A DNA stretch of 64,000 nucleotides, taken from Leptothermofonsia sichuanensis E412 (GTDB taxonomy: Bacteria; Cyanobacteriota; Cyanobacteriia; Leptolyngbyales; Leptolyngbyaceae). The notes below the pieces were generated by a model, which saw only the letters and a program-made list of their open reading frames with translations, was not told the origin of the DNA and made no database searches. Both the position numbers and the translations under genes were made by a program. This document shows, piece after piece, positions 9,654 through 19,673 of the stretch. The DNA is taken from NCBI RefSeq assembly GCF_019891175.1, contig NZ_CP072600.1:124001-188000 (forward strand), in the 5' to 3' direction. Every line of letters starts with the position of its first letter. Within the stretch, counting starts at the first letter, position 1.

Positions 9654-10064
9654 TTACGGATTCAGGCGTTTCTGGATCAACCGGATTTTGTTTCCTCGCC
9701 CGGAAATGGTGGCAGTCTCTTTTTCGATCTGCACATACAGCTTGCCCGCAAAAAAGCTACTGGGAATCGGGCGAGAATAGACTGTGAATTCTTCGAGCTG
9801 GCCACTCTCTTCATAGCCCAGTTGTTTCAAAGTATCCTTAAGCTTTTTGAGAAAGGCTCCCCGGTTTTTAATGGGAAGCGTCAGGGTCTGATGGCTGTTG
9901 AAATAAGCCCCAACCACCCCGGAGGCTAAACCAAATAGAATCCCTACCTGAAAAGGATTAAACGTCAGATCAGGTCCAACTCCTTTGTTCAGCACAAAGG
10001 CAGCAATGAAGGTCGTGCCAACAAAATAGAACAGGAAGGTTGGAACAAAGCCTGGACCTTTCAT
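9654..10064 (-). CDS. Conserved cyanobacterial membrane protein, unknown function
   Basis: A 136-residue protein with two N-terminal membrane segments (FVPTFLFYFVGTTFIAAFVL and FQVGILFGLASGVVGAYF) and a soluble C-terminal domain of about 75 residues, with a lysine-rich LKKLKDTLKQLGYEE and the beta-like FAGKLYVQIEKETATISG. I do not recognise a named family. The start ATG at 10064 has AAGGA upstream. The gene is separated from coaBC by a probable mobile inverted-repeat element. Confidence 0.6.
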   Translation of the reverse strand: MKGPGFVPTFLFYFVGTTFIAAFVLNKGVGPDLTFNPFQVGILFGLASGVVGAYFNSHQTLTLPIKNRGAFLKKLKDTLKQLGYEESGQLEEFTVYSRPIPSSFFAGKLYVQIEKETATISGRGNKIRLIQKRLNP

Positions 10065-10075
10065 GAGGTTGCTTC

Positions 10076-10231
10076 CTTAGAAACTGTTTGTAAATGAATA
10101 TAAACGCCTTGATAAGCAAGGAATTCAAGATCTTATAGAAGAAATAATCTCAGTCTCGAAACTTTTGAGCTGCAAACACCTGGATAGATTTAACACTGGT
10201 TTACAATGCTGATTTACAAACAGTGTCTTAA
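10076..10231. repeat. MITE-like inverted-repeat element beside coaBC
   Basis: A perfect 13-bp inverted repeat (ACTGTTTGTAAAT at 10083-10095, complement at 10212-10224) extends with mismatches to roughly 20-bp ends (TTAGAAACTG... and ...CAGTGTCTTAA). The interior is A/T-rich and non-coding. The right end abuts and partly overlaps the coaBC stop codon (10228-10230). Confidence 0.55.
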
Positions 10232-11436
10232 ACTGACTGAATAAAATCAAGCAACTGGTGCGCCATTTGTAGCTTACTGCATGGTCCGATCGCCCGTTGT
10301 CTTCCCTGGCTATCCAGAAACACTGCCTGATTGGTGTCACTCCCAAATCCACTGTCGGGCTGGTCTATCGGGTTGGCAGCGATCGCGTCCAGTTTCTTGC
10401 GCAGCAGTTTCTCTAACGCCGGAGTAACGATGTCCCCTGTCTGTGCCGCAAACCCAATGACTTTCTGGTGGGGGCGTTTCAGGCTGCCCAGTTCTGCGGC
10501 AATGTCGGGCACAGGTTCCAGCGGCAGCATGGCAGGCAGGGCAGCCTTGGGTAACTTGGCTGAACTGTAGTGGGCAGGGCTGACATCGGCAACAGCAGCA
10601 GCCATGATGGTCCAGTCGGCATGGGGAAAGTATTCCAGCAGTGCCTGCCGCATTTCTGCCGCGCTGACAACGGGAATTGCCCGTACCGTTGCAAGGGACG
10701 CCAGAAGTCCTGGCTCGACCGGACCATGCACCAGGGTCACGCTCGCCCCGCGATGGGTGGCTGCCTGTGCCAGGGCAATCCCCATTTTGCCTGTAGATGG
10801 ATTGCCAATGAAGCGGACCGGATCCAGGTGTTCGCGGGTGCCGCCAGTGCTGATGAGGAGGTGTTTGCCTGCCAGGTCACGCTGTCCCTTTGTGTGCAAC
10901 AGGCTATCAATACAGGACAGTATTTCAGCAGGTTCTGCCATGCGCCCGGTGCCGATGCGATCGCAGGCCAGCATCCCTGCCCCCGGTCCAACCGGATGAT
11001 AACGCGGGTCCGACTGAAGTTGAGTCCAGTTCCGCTGGACCGTCTGCTGCTCCCACATATCTGTATTCATGGCTGGAGCCAACAAAGCGGGACAGGTCGA
11101 TGCCAGTACCGTATTGGTCAAGAGATTATCTGCCAGACCGTACACCAGCTTTGCCAGGGTATTTGCCGTTAAAGGGGCAATCACCAGCACCTCTGCCCAC
11201 TCTCCCAACTCAATGTGCAGGGGGCGGGCATGGGTGGGTTGCCAGAAATCCTGATCCGTACAGGCAGGATGACGACAGAGGGTAGAAATCGTGAGCGGAG
11301 TGATGAATTGTTGGGCTGACTGGGTCAGGATTGCCCTGACTTCTACACCGGACTTGGCCAGAGATGAAATGACCTCGCATACCTTATAAGCGGCAATGCC
11401 ACCGCCAATCCCTACGAGAACCCGTCTACCCTGCAT
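10228..11436 (-). CDS. coaBC: Bifunctional phosphopantothenoylcysteine decarboxylase/synthetase
   Basis: CoaBC carries out two steps of coenzyme A synthesis: CTP-dependent coupling of cysteine to 4'-phosphopantothenate (CoaB) and FMN-dependent decarboxylation (CoaC). The 402-residue protein has the flavoprotein N-terminal half ([17 protein letters not shown], active-site His region [13 protein letters not shown], substrate clamp PAMNTDMWE) and the synthetase half ([26 protein letters not shown]-like [24 protein letters not shown]). The length is standard. It may share a transcript with the small DUF2555 gene 95 bp upstream. The stop codon lies at the edge of an inverted-repeat element. Confidence 0.96.
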   Translation of the reverse strand: MQGRRVLVGIGGGIAAYKVCEVISSLAKSGVEVRAILTQSAQQFITPLTISTLCRHPACTDQDFWQPTHARPLHIELGEWAEVLVIAPLTANTLAKLVYGLADNLLTNTVLASTCPALLAPAMNTDMWEQQTVQRNWTQLQSDPRYHPVGPGAGMLACDRIGTGRMAEPAEILSCIDSLLHTKGQRDLAGKHLLISTGGTREHLDPVRFIGNPSTGKMGIALAQAATHRGASVTLVHGPVEPGLLASLATVRAIPVVSAAEMRQALLEYFPHADWTIMAAAVADVSPAHYSSAKLPKAALPAMLPLEPVPDIAAELGSLKRPHQKVIGFAAQTGDIVTPALEKLLRKKLDAIAANPIDQPDSGFGSDTNQAVFLDSQGRQRAIGPCSKLQMAHQLLDFIQSV

Positions 11437-11531
11437 CTGGTTTCCAATGGCTGGATTATTGGATTAGAAGTCTTTGGAATTGACCCGGGTCAGACTTCCG
11501 ATTTTTCTAAAAAATCAGAGGTCTTAACATC

Positions 11532-11762
11532 CTACGCTTCGTCGAATGCTTCCATGTCCAGCAGATAGAAATAGGGTTCCGCCAGTTCTGGACGCTGAAA
11601 CGCGATCGCCCGCAACAGGTGCCAGTCGTTCAGTTCTTCTGAAGTGGTCGTGTACTCATCAGCCTCCAATCTGGAGGCAATCTCGGCGACATCTGCCGCT
11701 GTCAGGGCAGAAACATTGAGTTGCTCTAAGCTGAGTTGTTCTAAGCTAGCCGTTGCCATCAT
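11532..11762 (-). CDS. DUF2555-type small cyanobacterial protein
   Basis: A protein of about 76 residues with the core LTAADVAEIASRLEADEY and NDWHLLRAIAFQRPELAEPY, which resembles DUF2555, a family found in cyanobacteria with no assigned role. It is acidic and has no membrane segment. The start at 11762 (or the adjacent ATG at 11759) is supported by GGGGGAGG about 6 nt upstream; the frame extends further but without a ribosome site. The N-terminus repeats LEQLSLEQL. It lies just upstream of coaBC on the same strand. Confidence 0.7.
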   Translation of the reverse strand: MMATASLEQLSLEQLNVSALTAADVAEIASRLEADEYTTTSEELNDWHLLRAIAFQRPELAEPYFYLLDMEAFDEA

Positions 11763-11867
11763 TTTCGCCTCCCCCTTGCCTACGGAAAATGACCGAGACC
11801 AGATGCCCCGTGGATTCACTTATATTCTATCCCGTGACGTTTCACTGAAACCCGATCCCAGCAATCA

Positions 11868-12518
11868 TTAATCTCCTATCAACACATCTTCAACGAATTT
11901 TTGCATTTGTTTCAGGACAGGGATCTGAATCTCATGTCCCATGTCAAATTCCTGGTACTGAAGATTCACGCCCAACGCCTGCAAACTGTCCCGTGCCTGG
12001 TGGGCAGCGGTCAGGGGAACCACGGCATCCAGTCTGCCGTGCACCATCAGAACTGGGGGAAACGGGTGCGTCTGAGGCTGAAGCGGCGCGTGAAGGTATC
12101 CACTCAACACCATCAACCCAGCCAGGGGAAGGTGCAACCCGACATCAAGTGTCATTGCTCCCCCCTGGGAGAAACCGCCCAGAATGGTGCGTGAAAGGGG
12201 AACACCTGTCTGGTCTGCCAGGGTTTTCAGGAAATCGGACAATTGTTCACGGCTGGTGGAAATATCTGGACGAGGCTGAAAACCAGGGGTACTTTGAAAA
12301 TTAAAGTCAGCCGTAAAATTGTACCACATTCTTCCTCCCGGTACCTGGGGATGCTCAAACGGGGCGTCAGGAAAAATCATCTGCACATCAGGCAGATGGA
12401 TAAAATTTGCCAGACCCAGCACATCCTGAGCATTGGCACCCCATCCGTGCAGGATAACAAGTACCCCCTCCGCAGGCAGCCCAGATTTGGGTGGTACAGT
12501 GATCGCTTGTAACTGCAA
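11868..12518 (-). CDS. Alpha/beta hydrolase, carboxylesterase/phospholipase family
   Basis: About 216 residues with the alpha/beta-hydrolase layout of the phospholipase/carboxylesterase (Abhydrolase_2) family: oxyanion region LVILHGWGANAQDVLGLA, nucleophile elbow GGFSQGGA (Ser nucleophile), acid in GRLDAVVPL, and the final catalytic His in DMGHEI. It probably hydrolyses small carboxyl esters in the cytoplasm; the substrate is not predictable. I prefer the TTG at 12518 because AAAGGAGA lies 7 nt upstream and the family usually begins at this point; the frame continues upstream to a TTG at 12566. Confidence 0.85.
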   Translation of the reverse strand: MQLQAITVPPKSGLPAEGVLVILHGWGANAQDVLGLANFIHLPDVQMIFPDAPFEHPQVPGGRMWYNFTADFNFQSTPGFQPRPDISTSREQLSDFLKTLADQTGVPLSRTILGGFSQGGAMTLDVGLHLPLAGLMVLSGYLHAPLQPQTHPFPPVLMVHGRLDAVVPLTAAHQARDSLQALGVNLQYQEFDMGHEIQIPVLKQMQKFVEDVLIGD

Positions 12519-12668
12519 TGCAATATCTCCTTTGAATACACTGACGACCGAATTTAACAATTGCAATTTAACGATTCAAATCAGCCGCAGACAACCTCAA
12601 ACTCAACACTAGCGGCTTTGTCTGTCCGCTCCATTTCAATTGCTGGACATGCGGCTGGGTGTACTGCT

Positions 12669-13232
12669 TTACTCCAACAACCAACCAAATACCAAACCCA
12701 CACTCAAATTCAACTCATTGGCAAAGGAGGGGACAGGAAGTGTCTGCTCTGGCTGATCAAACACTTCTGGTTGTTGCTTTGAAAGATATACAAAAACAGT
12801 TTGCTCATCGGGATCAATTAACCAACTCGTTTGAGTTCCGTGATTCAGACAATGCAGAATGGTTTTGGTTACTTTGGTTTGACTCTGATCAGGTGAGAGG
12901 ATTTCAATCGTCCAGTCAGGAGCGATCGCAAAGGTATTAGCAACCTCACCATTTTGGTCACGGGGAATTCTCTTCCACGTAAACACAGACACATCTGGAA
13001 CGATTGAACGCCCACCAAAGGTACAACGTAGTTCTGAAAACGCTCGTGCAATTTACTGAGGTTTGAGAACCATATTGATCGTAGTAGAGAACTCGGTTTG
13101 AATTGTGCTGTGCTTCCCCTGGGGCATCGGTTTTTGGATGATTTGCCCATCAATATACTCACTGGCAGGCTTGGTTTCTGGTAACTTCGGAAATTCCTCT
13201 AAAGTAATGGGTTTGAGCGGAGACTGTACCAT
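12669..13232 (-). pseudogene. Uma2 family gene interrupted by one in-frame stop
   Basis: From ATG 13232 (AGGAAA upstream) the frame reads a Uma2 N-terminus (ITLEEFPKLPETKPASEYID, DGQIIQKPMPQGKHS). It reaches TAA at 13053-13055 (codon 60) and continues in the same frame with a perfectly family-like sequence: ARAFSELRCTFGGRSIVPDV, DWTIEILSPDQSQTKV, GTQTSWLIDPDEQTVFV, ending at 12669. Only this single nonsense codon separates the halves, with no frameshift. A very recent pseudogene, a sequencing error or a suppressed stop are all possible. The intact length would be 187 residues. Confidence 0.8.
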
Positions 13233-13342
13233 TTGAATTTCCTTGCAACAGGAGTTGAACAGGGCCTGTCCTAAATCGATTAGAGTTTGGCAGAGCAATC
13301 TAAACCTGAGAACCACACCTCTAGACCATTACCTGGTGCTTC

Positions 13343-13657
13343 TCACCGATTTCCGTGCGTCGGGCAGGGTGGAGCTGAGATCGAGTGATCAAGCCAACCC
13401 ACGGCTTGCTGAAGCCGGGGTAACGCTTCCTCTGGTTGGTCTTTAAGCAGAAACACTAAAGCCGCTGCTGCCTGCTCTCCTGCCCGTGCCCTACGGTTGG
13501 ACTTGAGCCGATGCCAGTTTCCATCCGTAATTGCCAGTTTTTCTAACAGAGCCTGGGCAAGCTCCACCGCCGTAAATTGCCGTAGAGTACTGGAGTCCTT
13601 AGAAACTTCACCCGAATTGGGAGCGTGAACAGAGGTATCAACCATAGGATTGGGCAT
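13343..13657 (-). CDS. Conserved cyanobacterial protein (DUF6439-like)
   Basis: A 104-residue soluble, helical protein. The core TAVELAQALLEKLAITDGNW, HRLKSNRRARAGEQAAAALV and EALPRLQQAVGWLDHSISAP resembles a small cyanobacterial family that I recall as DUF6439; that name is from memory and should be checked. Function is unknown. The start ATG at 13657 gives a non-conserved polar N-terminus of about 25 residues. It is divergent from the coiled-coil gene at 13700, with only 42 bp between the two starts. Confidence 0.6.
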   Translation of the reverse strand: MPNPMVDTSVHAPNSGEVSKDSSTLRQFTAVELAQALLEKLAITDGNWHRLKSNRRARAGEQAAAALVFLLKDQPEEALPRLQQAVGWLDHSISAPPCPTHGNR

Positions 13658-13699
13658 TATTGTTGATAGGTGTCATGATCTTTACTCTACTACGCGCTC

Positions 13700-14134
13700 A
13701 TGAAATCTCCCCAGGAGCCATCTCACAACCCAGACGAATCCCTGTCTGATGAACTTGATTTTGAGCAAGCCCTGGCATCCGTGGAACAGTCTTTCCAGGC
13801 GCTTAAAAAGCGCTATATCCAGGTACAGCAGGATCAGCAAACTCAGTTGCAGGTACAACGGCGCAGGGATGAACTCAAACAACAACTGCGGCGATCGCCC
13901 ACTCCCGAACTGCAAGCTGAACTCAAACAGATCCAGAACCGGCTTGATGAACTGGAAATCAACCTGGAAAGTCGCCTGTTTTCCTGGAAGAGCCTGAAGG
14001 AACCCTTCTGGCAAATTGTGCGCTTCGGTGGTTTAGGCGTTGTGATTGGCTGGTTCCTTGCCCTGGCTGTGATCAAATCCCCACCACCAGAACCCCAGCC
14101 ATCAGCACCGAGTCCAGAAAATACCCGGCCTTGA
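13700..14134 (+). CDS. Coiled-coil protein with C-terminal membrane anchor
   Basis: A 144-residue protein: an acidic N-terminus, a long charged coiled coil (about 15-100, rich in Q, E, K and L), one membrane segment (FGGLGVVIGWFLALAVI, about 113-130) and a Pro/Ser tail. This is a tail-anchored arrangement. I do not recognise a named family; such proteins are common in cyanobacteria. A short hairpin (14165-14183, 8-bp stem) follows the stop but lacks a T-run. Confidence 0.6.
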   Translation: MKSPQEPSHNPDESLSDELDFEQALASVEQSFQALKKRYIQVQQDQQTQLQVQRRRDELKQQLRRSPTPELQAELKQIQNRLDELEINLESRLFSWKSLKEPFWQIVRFGGLGVVIGWFLALAVIKSPPPEPQPSAPSPENTRP

Positions 14135-14527
14135 ATGGCATTGACATAAAGGGTGAAAGATCTTCAACTTCTTCGAGAAGTTGGAAATCTGGGCGATTGT
14201 ATCTGGCTTAATTGGGCTTAATTAATTCAGTGCCACTCCACCCAGTCTTAAATACTCTCTTCTATCACTTCTGCTCTTCTATCACTTCTGCCGGAAAAAA
14301 TTCTACCCAACTTCCATTCCAGGCTTCCAGCTTAGGAATGTGGAAACGAGGGATTCGTGGAATTTATCTTCAAACTGAAAACCTTAGAACTCTATGGGTA
14401 ACGAAACGCAGACGGCCGTTCACCCCCTTTTTAACCTGACCAATAACCGGACAATCAACGCTAAACTCGATTTCAGTGCTGTTCAGATTCAGTACAATCA
14501 AACTTCCACTTCATTCCTGATTTATCC
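14135..14527. other. Intergenic region upstream of asnS
   Basis: No gene seen. It contains an 8-bp hairpin (14165-14183) and an imperfect 17-bp tandem duplication (CTTCTATCACTTCTGC twice, about 14257-14291). The asnS promoter is presumably in the A/T-rich last 120 bp, but no clear -10/-35 pair stands out. Confidence 0.4.
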
Positions 14528-15916
14528 ATGATTCGACGCATTATTGATTTGCTCCGCAATGGTCAGCCTAATGAAACAGTCACCATCAGGGGTTGGGTGC
14601 GCACTAAGCGGGAGCAGAAAGAATTTAGCTTTGTCGAAGTAAATGATGGTTCCTCTATGGCAGGGCTACAGGTTGTGGTCAATCAGGATGTACCGGGGTA
14701 TGCAGAGGCGATCAAGCGGGTAAACACAGGTGCATCGGTAGAAATGGCTGGTACGCTGGTGGAGTCTCCGGCAAAAGGGCAACGGATTGAACTCAAGGCA
14801 AGCTCGATCACGGTTTACGGAGAGGCAGACCCGGAAACCTATCCGCTTCAGAAGAAACGCCACTCATTTGAATTTTTACGAGAGATTGCCCATCTGCGAT
14901 CGCGCACAAATACCCTGGGGGCGGTGTTCCGGGTTCGCAATGCGGCTTCTACCGCCATTCACCAGTTTTTCCAGGAGCGGGGCTTTATCTGGGTACACAC
15001 TCCTGTGATCAGTGCCAGCGACTGCGAAGGAGCGGGGGAAATGTTCACGGTCACGAACCTGGACCTGAAGCAGGTGCCTCTGACAGAAGACAATACTGTG
15101 GACTTTAGCAAGGACTTCTTTGGTAAACAGGCCTATCTGACAGTCAGTGGGCAACTGGAAGCTGAAATCATGGCAATGGCATTCAGTAACGTCTACACCT
15201 TTGGTCCCACCTTCCGGGCAGAAAATTCCAATACCTCCCGCCACTTAGCAGAATTCTGGATGGTGGAGCCAGAAATGGCATTCTGTGACCTGCAAGGGGA
15301 CATGGATCTGGCAGAAGCGTTTCTGAAACATATTTTTAAAACGGTGCTGGAGCAGTGCCCGGAAGACATGGAGTTTTTTAATCAGCGCATTGACCAGACC
15401 GTCTTAGCCACGGCTGACAATATCATTCACAACGAGTTTGCACGGGTCACCTACACAGAGGCCATTTCGATTCTGGAAAAATCGGGTAAAACCTTTGAGT
15501 ACCCGGTGGAGTGGGGGCTGGATATGCAGTCTGAGCACGAGCGCTATCTGGCAGAAACCTATTTCAAAAAGCCCGTCATTGTGACTAACTATCCTGCCAA
15601 AATCAAAGCGTTCTATATGCGGCTTGATGAGGATGGGCAGACCGTAGCTGCAATGGATATTCTCGCACCTAAGATCGGTGAAATTATTGGCGGCTCCCAG
15701 CGGGAGGAACGCCTGGATGTGCTGGAGCGGCGTATTCAGGCTGTAGGGCTAGATCCCAAACCCTACTGGTGGTATCTCGACTTACGGCGTTATGGGACGG
15801 TTCCCCATGCGGGATTTGGGCTTGGCTTTGAGCGCCTGGTGCAGTTTATGACTGGGATGGGCAATATCCGGGATGTGATTCCGTTTCCCCGTGCTCCCCA
15901 GGAAGTTGAATTTTAG
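14528..15916 (+). CDS. asnS: Asparaginyl-tRNA synthetase
   Basis: A class IIb aminoacyl-tRNA synthetase that charges tRNA-Asn. The 462-residue protein has an N-terminal OB-fold anticodon-binding domain ([20 protein letters not shown]) and a catalytic core with motif 2 ([20 protein letters not shown]) and motif 3 ([12 protein letters not shown]). The asparagine-specific [12 protein letters not shown] segment is present. The start ATG at 14528 gives the expected MIRRIIDLL. Its stop codon overlaps, by 4 bases, the stop of the convergent glycosyltransferase gene. Confidence 0.97.
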   Translation: MIRRIIDLLRNGQPNETVTIRGWVRTKREQKEFSFVEVNDGSSMAGLQVVVNQDVPGYAEAIKRVNTGASVEMAGTLVESPAKGQRIELKASSITVYGEADPETYPLQKKRHSFEFLREIAHLRSRTNTLGAVFRVRNAASTAIHQFFQERGFIWVHTPVISASDCEGAGEMFTVTNLDLKQVPLTEDNTVDFSKDFFGKQAYLTVSGQLEAEIMAMAFSNVYTFGPTFRAENSNTSRHLAEFWMVEPEMAFCDLQGDMDLAEAFLKHIFKTVLEQCPEDMEFFNQRIDQTVLATADNIIHNEFARVTYTEAISILEKSGKTFEYPVEWGLDMQSEHERYLAETYFKKPVIVTNYPAKIKAFYMRLDEDGQTVAAMDILAPKIGEIIGGSQREERLDVLERRIQAVGLDPKPYWWYLDLRRYGTVPHAGFGLGFERLVQFMTGMGNIRDVIPFPRAPQEVEF

Positions 15917-17124
15917 AGAGCATCGGGAAACATTTCCAGAATTTGCCGTTCAATCCGCTCCGCCAGATCGATTCGCTGAGATTCTCGCTGTTTCAGGTTT
16001 GCCTGATGGAGGACCTGGAATAATTCAGCGTTGCTGGCTTCAGTACAGCCAGATGCAGTTTGAGCACTCCCGATACCCCAACAAAACTGGGCAGCCATTT
16101 CATCGCCGCTCAACAACAGGGCCAGTCCCAGATTCCAATAGCTGAGGGAGCAGGTGGAATCAACTTCCAGACTGGCTTCATACAGGGCGATCGCTGTTTC
16201 ATAGTCACCCTGCTCTAAACACAAGGCTGCCTGTCGTTTTCTGTATAAGTCCGGCTGAAACACAAAGGAGTTAGCCCTCTCAGGTCTGGCTGAAATCGCT
16301 TGCAATGCTGGTTCCAGGTAGGTTGTTTCAGGGCACTGAGTCATCAGGTCAAAGCCAACTTCAGCAATGTGGGTTCTATCCTGGGGACGATCTAAAAAAT
16401 CCAGGCAGGTTGCAACTAAATGGTCATAGTCCGAGAAAACAATTCCTGGGGCAAACGCAGATTCTTCTACCGGATTGCAGCCTCGCTCTGAAATCACAAA
16501 TCGCCGATTCGCCAACAGGTAGGATACCCGGACAATTTCAAAGACTTTAGCTGGGTAAAAATGCATATTCAACACAATTTTTGAGCGAGCGATGTAGGCA
16601 TCCCGCTCTGGTCCATAGAGACCGAAAATTTCGGCAACGTTTACCCCCTCAGATCTCAAGGATTCTAGAATCTGGTGCCGACGCTGGTTGACAGACCCAT
16701 AAAAGAGAACGTCGATGTCCTCGTCCAGGGCAGGAATCCGGGTCAGTTCAGGAACATAGCCGATGGGGACAGGCTGTACCGGAGCAATGCCCATCTGATG
16801 CAACTGGTCAATATTGGCCTGGCTGTAGTCCCAGAGGGGGTATTGCAGAAAGTGGTCTAAAACGACAGGCTGTAGCCAGGGAGATCCGGGATAAATTTGA
16901 TCCAGGTTATAGAGAATCGTGTTTGGAGCTAGCTTGCCGTCGTAAGCCACTAGCATGTTGGGCAGCAGGGTAATATGCTGGCGATCGCTGGTACTGGTAT
17001 CAAACGTGATGACCGAGTCATGCCCCAACTGAACCAACCCATAGTGGAGGGTTTCTGCCACTTCCCAGACGGACCGTGCATGGGGATAATTCGGCGGGCT
17101 GATGATGGAAACCGCAAACTTCAT
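15913..17124 (-). CDS. Glycosyltransferase (CgeB/GT4-like) with C-terminal TPR
   Basis: About 403 residues. The first half ([37 protein letters not shown]) and the second Rossmann-like half ([55 protein letters not shown]) resemble CgeB-type GT-B glycosyltransferases. Residues about 300-370 form TPR-like helices ([20 protein letters not shown]). It may add sugars to a surface glycan or protein, but the acceptor is unknown. The internal ATG at 17124 is preferred over 17148 because family homology begins there. It could be cotranscribed with the 84-residue gene upstream. Confidence 0.75.
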   Translation of the reverse strand: MKFAVSIISPPNYPHARSVWEVAETLHYGLVQLGHDSVITFDTSTSDRQHITLLPNMLVAYDGKLAPNTILYNLDQIYPGSPWLQPVVLDHFLQYPLWDYSQANIDQLHQMGIAPVQPVPIGYVPELTRIPALDEDIDVLFYGSVNQRRHQILESLRSEGVNVAEIFGLYGPERDAYIARSKIVLNMHFYPAKVFEIVRVSYLLANRRFVISERGCNPVEESAFAPGIVFSDYDHLVATCLDFLDRPQDRTHIAEVGFDLMTQCPETTYLEPALQAISARPERANSFVFQPDLYRKRQAALCLEQGDYETAIALYEASLEVDSTCSLSYWNLGLALLLSGDEMAAQFCWGIGSAQTASGCTEASNAELFQVLHQANLKQRESQRIDLAERIERQILEMFPDAL

Positions 17125-17163
17125 GATGTACCTGCCGCCCGGACCCAATAGCCGCCACCCACT

Positions 17164-17418
17164 CTAACTCAACTGCACCCGCTTTTCAAATTCCTCGCGG
17201 GTTGTTTCTACCAGATCGAGAGCCTCCTGGTAAATTGCAGGATGTTCCTGCTTCAGCCAGGCCAATAACCGGGTTAACTGGGCATTTCTCAGCTCCAGGT
17301 CTGCTTGAAAAATGGCAGCCGTTGCCATGTGAGTCGCGTACTCTGTGGGATGTCCCTGGGCAACAAACGTAACTGTCAGGGCTTCTAAGGCATGTTGACG
17401 AACAGAATCGGCTCTCAT
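17164..17418 (-). CDS. Small helical protein, unknown function
   Basis: An 84-residue soluble, all-helical product (QHALEALTVTFVAQGHPTEY, LTRLLAWLKQEHPAIYQEAL). No named family is recognised. It lies between the AAA+ ATPase and glycosyltransferase genes on the same strand, 39 bp upstream of the latter, so cotranscription is plausible. A G-rich tract of the kind found in several spacers here (GGGGATAGGAAACC) precedes it. Confidence 0.5.
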   Translation of the reverse strand: MRADSVRQHALEALTVTFVAQGHPTEYATHMATAAIFQADLELRNAQLTRLLAWLKQEHPAIYQEALDLVETTREEFEKRVQLS

Positions 17419-17534
17419 AAGTAAGTAGGGACAGGGGATAGGAAACCGGGGACCGGAAACCGGGTTATTTAAGAGAGGAAATCAGTGCATGGCGTAAACA
17501 ACCAGGAAAAGCCATCAACAGGGAACTACACAGA

Positions 17535-19370
17535 CTAACGCTGTGTAGACAGTAGTTGGTAAGCGGCAGTGAAGTCATCCGTAGAAATTTGGATTGTGGT
17601 GGGGTCAGTTTGACCCTGGGCACGGTAACGCCGGATGGCTTCCAGGGCTGCCTGGTTGCTGAGGAGTGCCAGATCGGCACCATTCCAGCCGTCGGTCAGG
17701 GTTGCCCACTCGGCCAGATCAACCGAGGCTGCCAGGGGGCGATCGCGATTATGAACGTGCAGAATCGCCAGACGGCTGCTCTGATCTGGAAGGTCTACTT
17801 TGAGTTGAAAGTCCAGTCGCCCGGCTCGCAGGAGGGCCGGATCAAGGGCATCGGGGCGGTTGGTGGCACCAATTAGTAGAACGTTGAGACATTCCTGCAA
17901 TCCGTCCAGTTCAGTCAGAAGTTGCCCGACGACGCGATCGCTCACCCCCGAATCGCCCTGGAACCGACCCCGGGCGGGAGCCAGGGTGTCAATTTCATCA
18001 ATAAACACCACGCAGGGAGCCGCCTGGCGTGCTTTGGCAAACAGTTCTCGCACTTCCTGCTCGGCAGCCCCAACCCAGCGGCTCAACAGTTCGGGACCGT
18101 TGACCGCGATGAAATTTGCCCGTGCCTGGGAAGCCACTGCCTTTGCCAGCAGGGTTTTTCCCGTTCCGGGGGGACCCCAGAGCAGAATCCCTCTGGGAGC
18201 TTTGGCACCAGTGCGTTCGTACAGTTCGGGGTAGAGCAGGGCACCTTCGACAGACTCTTGCAGGGTGCGTTTGATCGCTTCCAGTCCCCCAATCTGCTCC
18301 CAGGAAACATTGGGCGCTTCCACTTCCACGGATCGCAGCACCGAAGGTTTAACTTCCTTGAGAGCCTGAACAAAATCTTCCCGGTTGACGGTCATGGTGT
18401 CGGGTAACGGGGCTTGCAGGGAAGGCACCTGGCGGCGCAGGGCGCTATAGGCGGCTTTCTGGCAGACGGCCTTCAGGTCAGCCCCAACCATGCCTACCGT
18501 GAGGTCGGCGATCGCCCCCAGATCGACAGTTTCGTCCACTGGCATGGAGCGGGTGAGAATAGTAAGAATTTCCAGGCGTCCGTTGCGATCAGGCACCCGG
18601 AACGGCACTTCCCGGTCAAACCGACCGGGACGCCGCAAAGCCGGATCTAGATGGTCGGGGCGATTGGTTGCTGCCAGGACAATCACTCCCTGGGTTTTGG
18701 CAAAGCCATCCATTAACCCCAACAGTTGGGCAACCAGCCGTTTTTCGACTTCGCCTTCCACCTTGCTGCGATCGGGGGCAAGACTATCAATTTCATCGAT
18801 AAACACAATACAGGGAGCCGCTTTGGTCGCCTTTTCAAAAAGGTTGCGCAGTCGTCCTTCCGCTTCCCCGTAGTATTTGCCCATGATTTCAGGACCGACA
18901 ATCGCAATATAATTGACCCCCAGTTCTTCTGCCAGACCCCGTGCAGTTAAGGTTTTTCCAGTCCCCGGCGGACCGACCAGCAAGACCCCCCGTGGTGGTT
19001 CCAGTCCCAGTTTTGCCAGCAGGTCTGGGCGCTTGAGGGGAATCTCCACCAGTTCCCGCAACTCCTTGACGACCTCTGCCAGCCCACCAACGTCCTTTAA
19101 GGATGCACTCGAACTCCCGGCAGCAGCAGGCGGTGGGGTTATGATCACGTCTGGATCAGGGCGGCTCCCCGATTCCTCTGCGCCTCCGCCTGGATGCGGA
19201 TGTACACGGCTGACTCCAATCCCGCCTGGAATGTTGCCCTGTCTGGGAATACTGCTGAAAGAACGGGAGTTAATCTGAATATCCGTTTTTAATTCGCCTT
19301 TCTCTGCTTTTTCTTCCAGGGTTTTGGCAAGTTCCAGCAGTTGTTCAAAGCTTTTGAAGAGATCGCTCAT
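17535..19370 (-). CDS. Tandem AAA+ ATPase, CDC48/VCP-like
   Basis: About 611 residues: a short coiled N-terminus (FKSFEQLLELAKTLEEKAEK), a Gly/Pro linker, then two complete AAA modules. D1 has Walker A GPPGTGKT and Walker B CIVFIDEIDSLAP; D2 has GPPGTGKT and CVVFIDEIDTLAP. Both have arginine-finger regions (ALRRPGRFDRE; ALLRAGRLDFQ). CDC48-type enzymes form hexamers that unfold or remodel proteins; bacterial forms are rarer and their clients here are unknown. There is no CDC48 N-domain. ATG 19370 is preferred over the upstream start at 19532, whose extra residues come from a G-rich repeat tract. Confidence 0.9.
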   Translation of the reverse strand: MSDLFKSFEQLLELAKTLEEKAEKGELKTDIQINSRSFSSIPRQGNIPGGIGVSRVHPHPGGGAEESGSRPDPDVIITPPPAAAGSSSASLKDVGGLAEVVKELRELVEIPLKRPDLLAKLGLEPPRGVLLVGPPGTGKTLTARGLAEELGVNYIAIVGPEIMGKYYGEAEGRLRNLFEKATKAAPCIVFIDEIDSLAPDRSKVEGEVEKRLVAQLLGLMDGFAKTQGVIVLAATNRPDHLDPALRRPGRFDREVPFRVPDRNGRLEILTILTRSMPVDETVDLGAIADLTVGMVGADLKAVCQKAAYSALRRQVPSLQAPLPDTMTVNREDFVQALKEVKPSVLRSVEVEAPNVSWEQIGGLEAIKRTLQESVEGALLYPELYERTGAKAPRGILLWGPPGTGKTLLAKAVASQARANFIAVNGPELLSRWVGAAEQEVRELFAKARQAAPCVVFIDEIDTLAPARGRFQGDSGVSDRVVGQLLTELDGLQECLNVLLIGATNRPDALDPALLRAGRLDFQLKVDLPDQSSRLAILHVHNRDRPLAASVDLAEWATLTDGWNGADLALLSNQAALEAIRRYRAQGQTDPTTIQISTDDFTAAYQLLSTQR

Positions 19371-19673
19371 AAGGGGATGAGGGGTGAGGGGGCGGGTATG
19401 GGTATCGGGTATGGGGTATCGGGAAACTAACAACCAATCCCCCGATGTCGTGTATCCCTTATCCGCATTACTTGTAATCAGGTTCCGCTCAGATAACCTG
19501 TTAAGTTGAGTGTTCCCAAACCGATGAATCAATTTGACGTGCTGGGATTGTCGATATTTTTTGCACCCTGACCGCTACCCGTTTGATTCAAAAGAGGCTA
19601 TTTTGAGAAAACAAAAATCATCCAACTGGTACAGGTGAGGATGCAGCCGCGTTCAAAATCTCCTGAAAGGCCT

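Noticed and set aside
10570-11172. 200-codon frame antisense to coaBC
   Set aside because: It lies entirely within a well-supported gene on the other strand and has no family-like sequence.
12869-13162. Alternative frame overlapping the interrupted Uma2 gene, suggesting a frameshift
   Set aside because: Both halves of the Uma2 sequence are in one frame; the overlapping frame has no family similarity, so the defect is a nonsense codon and not a frameshift.
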